Below, piece by piece: positions 27,332-34,071 of a stretch of 64,000 nt of DNA (positions within the stretch are counted from its first letter, which is position 1; the number at the start of each line of letters is the position of its first letter). The notes under the pieces are model-generated. The model was given only the letters and a program-made list of their open reading frames with translations. It ran no database searches and was not told the origin of the DNA. Position numbers and translations under genes: made by a program. Origin of the DNA: Roseovarius sp. THAF9 (GTDB lineage: Bacteria; Pseudomonadota; Alphaproteobacteria; Rhodobacterales; Rhodobacteraceae); NCBI RefSeq assembly GCF_009363715.1, contig NZ_CP045404.1:1890001-1954000 (forward strand), in the 5' to 3' direction.

Positions 27332-28404
27332 GCTGGTATTCCTTGAGAGGCAGCGGCACGGGAAAAGCCGTGGAAGAAGGCGTCGAAATCGACGGCCTTC
27401 TCAGCGGCCTCGACCACCTCGCGAGCCTCGGAGGTCAGGAGCGGGTCGATGCGGGCGCGCATCAGAGACCAGTCGGCGACGCGGTCGCCTTCGAGACGAT
27501 ACATGCATTCAGACAACTCGCGCAGCGGGGCCACGGGCGGTCTTGGCGCGGTGATGCGAAGACCGCCTTCGGGCAGCATCGCGCCGAACCCGCCAAGTCC
27601 GGCAGTGGATAGGAACCATTGAACCATCAGGTAGGGATGGTAGTCGTCCGACATCCAACCCGTAGCGTCGGCCTCGATCACGAAATGCCGCGCCTGCGCT
27701 GCCAGCCAGTTTTCCCATGTGTCGGGCGGGGTTTGCCCGGCAAAGCGCAGCGCGATGCAGATTTCGGCAAGAAGGTCGATGTTCATCTCGAGAAAGGCGA
27801 CCGTGCCTGCAAACCGGAGGCTGTCGAGGAACGCGTCGGGCAGGTCTGGATGATTCCTTCCGTACTCTGAAAGGTAGAAGGCGATATGGGTAAGCTCGTA
27901 GGCGGCCTTCTTGTTCGGCAGCGTAAAGGTCGCGCTGCGGCAACCAAAGCTGCGCAGGCGATCGTCGAGCCCGGTATCATGCGAGATCGGATCGATCCCA
28001 CGGCGCAGGCAGAGGCGCCGCGCCTCGGCCCGCTGAAGGTCGGACAATTCGGTGGCGACAAGCCGTTCGGCGGCTACCCACTCGACTGCTCGCGCACCAG
28101 TCTCACCCTCCATGCCGAGATCTTCAAGATCGAGGCAAAGCGACAGCAGGAAACGGTAATATTGTGGGAAGAACCCCAAGCGTCGGTCGAGCGTGCGGTA
28201 ATGCGTGTCAAAAGGGTCAAAAGCAAATCGCGGGAGAGCCGCGCTTGTGCTGGACAGGATGTTTAGAACTTCGGCGTTTTCCTTGAGCCAAAAAACATCG
28301 GTGTCCGAACGACGCTCGACGGCGAAGCGGTGCAATAACGCGGTTTGGCGCGCTTCCCGCGTGGTCTGGCGGAACGGAAGATCAAGTGTGACGACGGATC
28401 CCAT
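27328..28404 (-). CDS. Uncharacterised, probably all-helical protein
   Basis: The 358-residue soluble protein starts MGSVVTLDLPF; the ATG at 28404 is preceded by AAGGAT at 8 bases. An ORF extension upstream would run through the repeat-peptide gene and is rejected. No signal peptide or membrane helix is seen. Notable blocks are FPQYYRFLLSLCLDLEDLG (residues 79-97), AYELTHIAFYLSEYG (168-182) and DDYHPYLMVQWFL (253-265). Aromatic and acidic residues plus His173 and His256 could build a binding or catalytic pocket, but I do not recognise a metal-site signature. It lies 43 bases after the repeat peptide and overlaps the transporter. Function unknown; a partner or modifier of the repeat peptide is inference. 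Confidence 0.7.
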   Translation of the reverse strand: MGSVVTLDLPFRQTTREARQTALLHRFAVERRSDTDVFWLKENAEVLNILSSTSAALPRFAFDPFDTHYRTLDRRLGFFPQYYRFLLSLCLDLEDLGMEGETGARAVEWVAAERLVATELSDLQRAEARRLCLRRGIDPISHDTGLDDRLRSFGCRSATFTLPNKKAAYELTHIAFYLSEYGRNHPDLPDAFLDSLRFAGTVAFLEMNIDLLAEICIALRFAGQTPPDTWENWLAAQARHFVIEADATGWMSDDYHPYLMVQWFLSTAGLGGFGAMLPEGGLRITAPRPPVAPLRELSECMYRLEGDRVADWSLMRARIDPLLTSEAREVVEAAEKAVDFDAFFHGFSRAAASQGIPA

Positions 28405-28447
28405 GGTAGTGATATCCTTGTATCGTGTTTCCGTTCCGCCGTCGGCC

Positions 28448-28798
28448 TTACAGGCTCGACGTGAAGGCGCCGACAACGTCGCCTTCGTCTGCGCGGTCTG
28501 CCCGTGCGGGGCCAAGGCTGGACGTGAAGAGTTCGACCGCGTCTCCGGTGCCCGCATGGGACGAGACCGTGGGCGCGAGGCTGGAGGTGAAAGCCTCGAC
28601 CGCGTCACCGGTCATCCGGCTGGACTCGGCGACCGGACCCAGGCTGGAGGTGAACATCTCGGTTGCGGCGCCGTCCAGCATATCGCCGGCGGCGTGTAGG
28701 GACGAGGTGAACGCTTCGACAGCGGTGCCGTCATGAAGGCTGGCCTCGTTGGAGGCGGCGAAGTTTTCGACGTGGCGAGTTTTGCGAATTGCAACCAT
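28448..28798 (-). CDS. Repeat peptide with five FTSSL motifs
   Basis: The 116-residue peptide starts MVAIRKTRHVENF; the ATG at 28798 has AGGAG eight bases upstream. Five copies of a 12-residue unit, roughly (D/T/E)G-x-(A/V)-(V/T)-(E/G)-x-FTSSL, occupy residues 23-34, 42-53, 63-74, 84-95 and 105-116, with start-to-start spacing 19, 21, 21 and 21. The last copy is the exact C-terminus. A degenerate copy may sit at residues 10-17 (VENFAASN). Spacers vary freely while FTSSL is invariant. No signal peptide or Cys. The pattern resembles multi-core peptide precursors or tandem docking motifs; the function is unknown. Confidence 0.72.
   Translation of the reverse strand: MVAIRKTRHVENFAASNEASLHDGTAVEAFTSSLHAAGDMLDGAATEMFTSSLGPVAESSRMTGDAVEAFTSSLAPTVSSHAGTGDAVELFTSSLGPARADRADEGDVVGAFTSSL
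28451..28732 (-). repeat. Five coding repeats (FTSSL units)
   Basis: The DNA encoding the five motif copies forms an imperfect tandem array with a period of 57-63 bases. The conserved heart of each copy on the + strand reads like AGGCTGGAGGTGAA. Third-codon positions differ between copies while the amino acids are kept, so selection acts on the protein rather than on the DNA. Confidence 0.75.
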
Positions 28799-28876
28799 TG
28801 GTGGTCTCCTAATTTGGTCAACACCAAAAACGGTTGCACGCAAAACGGGATTTTCAAACTACTTTTCACCGTTAGC

Positions 28877-29001
28877 GAGTTATCCACAGGTCACTATTTT
28901 GGGCGACGAAATTTAAGCGCCCTTGCCAGCTTTTGCGTGCGCTGCTCTGCAGCGCACGCAAAAAATTGTTTTCCACAAGGCAACAAAACTGTGGATAACT
29001 C
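28877..29001. promoter_or_regulatory. Nested dyad with DnaA boxes between divergent genes
   Basis: The 13-mer GAGTTATCCACAG occurs at 28877-28889 and, in inverted orientation, at 28989-29001. Each holds a perfect DnaA box TTATCCACA (28880-28888 on +, 28990-28998 on -). A near-match TTTTCCACA lies at 28969-28977. Between them is a 15-bp perfect hairpin. The wider 28799-29121 stretch has no supported gene and separates the leftward peptide unit from rightward xthA. It may be a DnaA-controlled promoter, a DnaA-titration site or a replication origin; the sequence does not decide. Confidence 0.5.
28931..28963. promoter_or_regulatory. 15-bp perfect hairpin inside the DnaA-box dyad
   Basis: TTTTGCGTGCGCTGC (28931-28945) pairs exactly with GCAGCGCACGCAAAA (28949-28963) around a TCT loop. 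On either strand the stem ends in A/T runs, as in a bidirectional terminator, yet no gene ends here: both neighbours start outward. A structural role in the dyad or insulation between divergent promoters are possible. Confidence 0.55.
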
Positions 29002-29121
29002 ATGGATTGTTTCCAAATCAGGCCGAATCACCCTACCTGGAAATCCTTAATGAAATGCTGTTGGCGGCTTGCCTCCGTCGCCGTGCTGGGCGATAGATCG
29101 TCCATGACCGGGAGGCCGCGG

Positions 29122-29904
29122 ATGAAGATCGCCAGTTTCAACATCAACGGGATCAAGGCGCGTCTGAACGCCCTGACCGACTGGCTCGACGACGCGCAAC
29201 CTGACGTCGCGCTGTTGCAAGAGATCAAGACGGTCGACGAGGGTTTCCCGCGCGAGATATTCGAGGACCGCGGCTATAACGTCGAAACCCACGGTCAGAA
29301 GGGCTTCAACGGCGTCGCCATCCTATCCAAACCGCCGCTGGAGGACGTCACCCGGGGGCTGCCGGGCGACGACGAGGACGATCACGCAAGGTGGATTGAG
29401 GCGACGGTCGTGGGCGATGTTTCTTCGGTGCGATTGTGCGGCCTATATCTGCCCAACGGGAATCCGGCGCCGGGTCCGAAATACGACTACAAGCTGGCCT
29501 GGATGCAGCGTCAGAAGGCCCGTGCAACCGAGTTGCTTGCCTCCGAGGAACCTTTCCTGATGGCGGGAGATTACAACGTGATTCCGCAGGACGACGACGC
29601 CAAGCACCCGGAGGCCTGGGCCGAGGACGCGCTGGCCCTGCCGCAAAGCCGGGCGGCCTTTCGTGAACTTCTGGCAATGGGGTTTACCGAGGCCTTCCGC
29701 GCTAGGGTACACGGGCCGGGTCATTACACGTTCTGGGATTACCAGGCTGGCGCGTGGAACAGGGACGACGGCATTCGCATCGACCATTTTCTGCTAAGCC
29801 CGCAGGCGGCAGATCACCTGGTGGACGTGGGTATCGACAAGGATATCCGCGGACGGGAGAAGCCCTCGGACCATGTTCCGGTTTGGGTCGAACTGGATAT
29901 TTGA
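29122..29904 (+). CDS. xthA: Exodeoxyribonuclease III
   Basis: ExoIII is an AP endonuclease and 3'-exonuclease in base-excision repair. The ATG at 29122 (MKIASFNINGIKARL) follows GGGAGG. Catalytic blocks of the EEP fold are visible: VALLQEIKT, LYLPNGNP, LMAGDYNVIPQDDD, and near the end DGIRIDHFLLSP and KPSDHVPVWVELD. Length 260 residues is standard. A strong terminator follows the gene. Confidence 0.96.
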   Translation: MKIASFNINGIKARLNALTDWLDDAQPDVALLQEIKTVDEGFPREIFEDRGYNVETHGQKGFNGVAILSKPPLEDVTRGLPGDDEDDHARWIEATVVGDVSSVRLCGLYLPNGNPAPGPKYDYKLAWMQRQKARATELLASEEPFLMAGDYNVIPQDDDAKHPEAWAEDALALPQSRAAFRELLAMGFTEAFRARVHGPGHYTFWDYQAGAWNRDDGIRIDHFLLSPQAADHLVDVGIDKDIRGREKPSDHVPVWVELDI

Positions 29905-29915
29905 TCCGCGAGAAA

Positions 29916-29956
29916 GCCAGAGGCATGCATATCATGCATGCCTCTGGCAGCTTTTT
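29916..29956 (+). terminator. Rho-independent terminator after xthA
   Basis: A perfect 15-bp stem, GCCAGAGGCATGCAT (29916-29930) with ATGCATGCCTCTGGC (29934-29948), is followed by AGCTTTTT. It stands between the convergent ends of xthA and the porin gene, and its partly T-rich opposite flank could also serve the leftward gene. Confidence 0.85.
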
Positions 29957-29970
29957 GAAACGCTCCGCGT

Positions 29971-30885
29971 TCAGAACGCCGCGTCAAGCCCGGTCGATAC
30001 TGCATTGTGGCGCGGCGACATGACAGAGCGCGAAACGCTGTTGAGCGGAGGTTCGGCGTTGGCACCGACAAGAGGAACTGTGACCCCAAGGCGCACGGTG
30101 TCCACATCTGCGCTTCCTGCGCCCAAGGACACGTCGGTCCGCGCCAGTTCGAGCGACAGCATTGCCGAGGTACTCATGACCTGATCAAGGCTGTAGCCTG
30201 CACCGATGCCATACGTCGTAGCGTCCGCGTTCACGTTGCTGATGTCCAGATGGTTCACCCCGGCAAAACCGCTCAAGCCATTCGCAAAGGAGTAGCTGGC
30301 GCCAAGGCCCCACGCGGCAATGTCGACGCTGCCACCACCGCCGGAAAGCTCGGAGTTGATGTAGTGGCCGCCCACTCGAAATTGTTCCGACGCCGCATAA
30401 CGAATATTTACGCCGTAATCTGTCCAGTCTGCGCCAGCAGGCAAGCTCGGCGAGGTTTCAGATTCCCCAAGGAAAAGCTCGATACCGAACTGATTGGTCA
30501 CATATCCACCACTCAAGCCGTAAGAGGTGACATCGAGACTTCCGGCACCGGTCGGGTCCAACGAAGCGTGGTCGAGATAACCGCCAACCACGGCACCGTT
30601 GTTGAACTGGTAATTGAGTGTCAGACCGAGATCCATTGTATCCAGATCACCAGCTCCGTCGGGGTCGATTTTTGCAATCGTTCCATCAAAGCCGAGATGG
30701 ACACCGCTATCGAAGCTGACGGAGCCTGCACCGTCCAAGGTGAATGAGGAAATGTCGCCACCGCCATTGGAAACGGACGAGTGGGCGTAGCCCAAAGTTC
30801 CCACGCCACGAAATTCCTGCGCCAGCAAGCCAGCCGGCAAGCAAACCACCACAGCCCCCACAAGGGTACCATACGAATAAGTCAT
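29971..30885 (-). CDS. Porin-like outer-membrane beta-barrel protein
   Basis: A signal peptide (MTYSYGTLVGAVVVCLPAGLLA, split after LLA) leads into a Gly/Ser/Asp-rich protein of about 280 mature residues built from alternating amphipathic strands, such as FTLDGAGSVSFDSG, YGLSGGYVTNQFGIELFLG and YGIGAGYSLD. This is the general look of Rhodobacteraceae small porins. The final segment ends in DAAF, with a C-terminal Phe as is usual for BAM substrates. ATG 30885 is chosen because GAGGAAA precedes it; ATG 30900 is an alternative. Confidence 0.75.
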   Translation of the reverse strand: MTYSYGTLVGAVVVCLPAGLLAQEFRGVGTLGYAHSSVSNGGGDISSFTLDGAGSVSFDSGVHLGFDGTIAKIDPDGAGDLDTMDLGLTLNYQFNNGAVVGGYLDHASLDPTGAGSLDVTSYGLSGGYVTNQFGIELFLGESETSPSLPAGADWTDYGVNIRYAASEQFRVGGHYINSELSGGGGSVDIAAWGLGASYSFANGLSGFAGVNHLDISNVNADATTYGIGAGYSLDQVMSTSAMLSLELARTDVSLGAGSADVDTVRLGVTVPLVGANAEPPLNSVSRSVMSPRHNAVSTGLDAAF

Positions 30886-30958
30886 TGCTTTCCTCACCAT
30901 TACTGCTCGTAAAACAACGCTAATTCTAAGGGCGGGTGAGGTTAACGCAGCAGCTCAA

Positions 30959-30980
30959 CGCAAGGTTGACAAGCCTTGCG
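30959..30980 (-). terminator. Hairpin downstream of the flavin monooxygenase gene
   Basis: CGCAAGG (30959-30965) and CCTTGCG (30974-30980) form a 7-bp stem with an 8-base loop, just after the stop of the leftward gene at 30988. There is no T-run, so termination would have to be Rho-aided or weak. Confidence 0.35.
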
Positions 30981-30987
30981 GCGTGAC

Positions 30988-32163
30988 TCATTTGCCACAA
31001 TCTGTAGCCGTAACATCATAGCCATAGATCCAGTCGAATTGCCCCACCAGGCGGCCAGGCATCAACGTCCCGCCGACCCGCAGCGCCGCGTGGGCGGCAC
31101 GGCGCAGCGGTGGGAAGGCGAGATGGTATTTCCATGCATTTCGGCCGGCCACGGCGACGACCCGCCGCACCCGATCGGACCGCATGTCTTGATAGGCCGC
31201 GAACGCGCTGCCCAGATCAGCGCATTGGTCCAGGCAGGTGCCAAGCGCGTAGGCATCCTCGAGCGCCATATTGGCCCCCTGAGCCATGAAAGGCAGCGTC
31301 GGGTGGGCTGCGTCGCCGGCCAGCACAACGCCACCCAAGTGCCATTTTGTGGCCACTGGATGGCGGAAAAGCCCCCACCGATGCACTTTTTCCACACGTT
31401 CGAGCAAATCCTTCGCGTCGCGCCCGAAATCGTCGAAGACGCCGCGCAGCGTGTCCGGATCATCCTCGGCGGTCCAGCTTTCCTCGTGCCACTGGGCCCG
31501 TTCCTGTACAGCGACGAGGTTGCGCATACGCCCGCCGCGCAGGGGATAGGTGACAAGATGCCGGTGCGGGCCCATGAAAACTTGCGCCTGTGGGTCGGCG
31601 CCGGTTTCGAAGATCACGGCGCGCCAGGCAACCTGCCGGGTGAAGAAAGGCGCGGACGTGCCGTTGAGCGCCTGCCGCGCGACCGAATGGAGCCCGTCCG
31701 CGCCGACAAGCAGGTCGCATGTCAGCGGCGTGCCATCGCGCAGCGACACCTTGGGCGCGGGATCCGGGCTCACGGACGCCACCCCATGATCCAGACATAT
31801 CTCAACCCCGGCCGCGCGGGCCGCGTGCTCCAGGATATGGATCAGGTCGGCGCGGTGCACGAAATGGTAGTCTCCGCAAGGGAGCCGTGCGAGATCAAGC
31901 CGCACGACCTCGGCCCCCTTGTAGTCGCGCAGAAGTACCGACTGCCCGCGCACGGATGTGGCCCTCAGTGCACTGCCCAAGCCCAGCTTCTCGAGTACGA
32001 CGAACCCGTTGGGACTGATCTGCAGCCCTGAACCCACTTCCGTGATCCGAGGGGCTTGTTCGAGAACACGCACGGCGGCGCCCGCGCGGCGCAGCATGAT
32101 CGCCGTAGTCAGCCCACCGATGCCTCCGCCGAGAACGATGCAGTTGAGAGACGCGATATCCAT
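30988..32163 (-). CDS. FAD-dependent monooxygenase (salicylate hydroxylase-like)
   Basis: The 391-residue protein has the group A flavoprotein hydroxylase motifs: N-terminal FAD site IVLGGGIGGLTTAIMLRRAG, the central LLVGADGLHSVAR and the second FAD site VVLAGDAAHPTLPFMAQGAN. Related proteins hydroxylate aromatic acids, quinone precursors or urate. ATG 32163 has AAGGA upstream; an 11-codon longer start is less likely. There are no neighbouring catabolic genes, so the substrate is open. Confidence 0.85.
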   Translation of the reverse strand: MDIASLNCIVLGGGIGGLTTAIMLRRAGAAVRVLEQAPRITEVGSGLQISPNGFVVLEKLGLGSALRATSVRGQSVLLRDYKGAEVVRLDLARLPCGDYHFVHRADLIHILEHAARAAGVEICLDHGVASVSPDPAPKVSLRDGTPLTCDLLVGADGLHSVARQALNGTSAPFFTRQVAWRAVIFETGADPQAQVFMGPHRHLVTYPLRGGRMRNLVAVQERAQWHEESWTAEDDPDTLRGVFDDFGRDAKDLLERVEKVHRWGLFRHPVATKWHLGGVVLAGDAAHPTLPFMAQGANMALEDAYALGTCLDQCADLGSAFAAYQDMRSDRVRRVVAVAGRNAWKYHLAFPPLRRAAHAALRVGGTLMPGRLVGQFDWIYGYDVTATDCGK

Positions 32164-32180
32164 GACGGTCCTTTGAATGC

Positions 32181-32208
32181 GAAAACGCCGAAGCAAAAGC
32201 CTCGGCGT
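32181..32208 (-). terminator. Rho-independent terminator after dksA
   Basis: Read leftward, ACGCCGAGGC, loop TTTT and GCTTCGGCGT form a 10-bp stem with one G-T pair, followed by TTTC. It lies 27 bases after the dksA stop and separates dksA from the flavin monooxygenase gene. Confidence 0.7.
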
Positions 32209-32235
32209 CTCGATCTCGCTTAGGTTCCCCGGCGG

Positions 32236-32658
32236 TCAGTCGTCGCGGTGAACCTTTTCGCGCCGTTCGTGGCGCTCTTGCGCCTCGAGGCTCATCGTCG
32301 CGATCGGGCGCGCATCCAGACGCTTGAGGCTGATCGGCTCGCCGGTCACTTCGCAATAGCCGTATTCGCCCTCGTCAATCCGGCGCAGCGCAGCGTCGAT
32401 CTTGGCGACCAGTTTGCGCTGGCGGTCGCGTGTGCGCAGTTCCAGCGCCCGGTCGGTTTCCTCGCTGGCGCGGTCGGCCACGTCGGGGATGGCACGCGTG
32501 CCGTCCTGAAGGCCTTCGATGGTGTCGCGGCTGTCCTCGAGCAATTCGCTTTTCCAGGTCAGCAGCTTGCGACGAAAATACTCCACTTGCCGTTCGTTCA
32601 TGAACGGCTCGTCTTCAGCCGGAGTGTAATCCTCCGACAGAACCACGTCCTGTTTCAT
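32236..32658 (-). CDS. dksA: RNA polymerase-binding factor DksA, single-cysteine finger
   Basis: DksA binds the RNA polymerase secondary channel and, with ppGpp, adjusts rRNA and amino-acid gene transcription. The 140-residue protein has the coiled coil (FMNERQVEYFRRKLLTWKSE and on) with acidic tip residues DVADRASEETDRALELR. In the globular part, the four zinc cysteines are reduced to one: YCEVTGEPISLKRLDARP is followed by ATMSLEAQE. A one-Cys DksA is known from Rhodobacter sphaeroides and is functional. ATG 32658 follows GGAGGGAG; a terminator follows the gene. Confidence 0.94.
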   Translation of the reverse strand: MKQDVVLSEDYTPAEDEPFMNERQVEYFRRKLLTWKSELLEDSRDTIEGLQDGTRAIPDVADRASEETDRALELRTRDRQRKLVAKIDAALRRIDEGEYGYCEVTGEPISLKRLDARPIATMSLEAQERHERREKVHRDD

Positions 32659-32822
32659 TTCCACTCCCTCCTGCAGGTCCCCGTCGGTCACCCAACTTCC
32701 CCTTTAGAAATCCACCTTGTGGCGTGCAATTACACGCGCCTCGACAGATTGTCACTACACAAATGCCCGCCATTGATGTGAATTCCCCATGACACTAGGG
32801 TGCAGCAAAAATTCCATGCCAC

Positions 32823-32842
32823 CCGCCACTTGCGCGTGGCGG
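32823..32842 (+). promoter_or_regulatory. Hairpin in the leader of the MoxR-like gene
   Basis: CCGCCAC (32823-32829) pairs with GTGGCGG (32836-32842) around TTGCGC, ending 19 bases before the ATG. The 203-base divergent region with dksA should contain both promoters; no clear -35/-10 pair was picked. Confidence 0.35.
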
Positions 32843-32861
32843 TACCAAAAAAGGGACGCTC

Positions 32862-33701
32862 ATGAAATTCGAAGGCACCGACGCCTATATCGCCACCGAC
32901 GACCTGACCGTTGCGGTAAATGCTGCCGTGACGCTCGAGCGCCCCCTTCTGGTTAAGGGCGAGCCGGGCACCGGAAAGACCGAGTTGGCCCGGCAAGTTG
33001 CCAACGGGCTGGGCCTGCCGATGCTGGAGTGGAACATCAAGTCCACTACCAAGGCGCAGCAGGGTCTTTACGAATACGACGCGGTGTCGCGGCTGCGCGA
33101 CAGCCAGTTGGGCGAGGAACGCGTGCACGACGTGCGCAACTACATCCGCAAGGGCAAGCTTTGGCAAGCGTTCGAGGCCGAGCAAAAGATCGTGTTATTG
33201 ATCGACGAAATCGACAAGGCCGATATCGAGTTTCCCAACGACCTGTTGCAGGAACTGGACCGGATGGAGTTTCACGTCTACGAGACCGGCGAGACCATCC
33301 GCGCGGTCGAACGTCCGATCGTGATCATCACCTCGAACAACGAAAAGGAACTGCCCGACGCCTTTCTGCGGCGGTGTTTCTTTCACTACATCCGCTTTCC
33401 GGACCCCGACACGATGAAACAGATCGTCGAAGTTCACCATCCGGGCATCAAGGAACGGCTGCTGACCGAGGCGTTGACCCAATTTTACGACATCCGAGAG
33501 CAATCGGGACTGAAGAAAAAGCCATCGACCTCCGAAGTGCTGGACTGGCTGAAGCTTATCTTGGCCGAAGACCTGACAGCCGAAGACCTCAAGCGCAACG
33601 GGGCCGATGCCCTGCCCAAACTGCATGGGGCGCTGCTGAAGAATGAGCAGGACGTGCATCTTTTTGAACGGTTGGCCTTTATGGCGCTTCGCCAGCGTTA
33701 G
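32862..33701 (+). CDS. MoxR-type AAA+ ATPase
   Basis: MoxR ATPases work with von Willebrand factor A proteins as chaperones that mature or insert metal cofactors into enzymes. The 279-residue protein has Walker A KGEPGTGKTELARQV, Walker B VLLIDEIDKAD, sensor 1 PIVIITSNNEKELPDAFLRR and the lid domain. The matching VWA gene lies at 35621, separated by a DUF2927 lipoprotein and a small membrane protein. The client enzyme is not identified in the window. Confidence 0.9.
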   Translation: MKFEGTDAYIATDDLTVAVNAAVTLERPLLVKGEPGTGKTELARQVANGLGLPMLEWNIKSTTKAQQGLYEYDAVSRLRDSQLGEERVHDVRNYIRKGKLWQAFEAEQKIVLLIDEIDKADIEFPNDLLQELDRMEFHVYETGETIRAVERPIVIITSNNEKELPDAFLRRCFFHYIRFPDPDTMKQIVEVHHPGIKERLLTEALTQFYDIREQSGLKKKPSTSEVLDWLKLILAEDLTAEDLKRNGADALPKLHGALLKNEQDVHLFERLAFMALRQR

Positions 33702-34071
33702 TCGCCAGCGTTAAAAGGTTTTTACCTGCAGATTTGACACCGGCGCGCAAACGCGTGCCGAAGCGGCACCAAAACCAGTCCAGAACGGAGATTGGAAATC
33801 GCATCGTCCCAGAGTTCGCGGGGCATTTCGCACACGTCTCGAATCACGATTCGCACTACTGGCGAATCGGCCACAGTTTTGTCTTTTTTGCTCCTTACTG
33901 GGAACGAAGTAAGAGGCGAACAACACAGCTGTCCGGTAGGCTCAGTGGGCAGCGGGTCGAATTGCGTGCGATCAAGGACGCGCAGAACGATCTGGCGGCG
34001 ATTGCGCCGGATGGCAGTGTGGATCACGACGGCCGCCTGCCACTTGAGGTTATACAGGTATCGGGGAGCTC
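33702..34071. other. 370-base spacer with a GANTC cluster and an uncertain ORF remnant
   Basis: Three GANTC sites (the CcrM methylation sequence) lie within 28 bases: 33841-33845, 33848-33852 and 33864-33868, the first two forming CGAATCACGATTCG. A + strand frame open from 33734 into the next gene has coding-like third positions only in its second half (about 33929-34071), which may be an old gene fragment. No confident gene, terminator or promoter was seen. Confidence 0.4.

Noticed and set aside
28448..28843. CRISPR or pure DNA repeat explanation for the 57-63 base array
   Set aside because: Repeats are imperfect at DNA level, are in a frame with a good ribosome site, and conserve amino acids rather than bases.
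28877..29001. Reading the 13-bp inverted repeat as the ends of a small transposable element (MITE)
   Set aside because: No target-site duplication flanks it and no second copy was noticed in the window; the arms are better explained as DnaA boxes.
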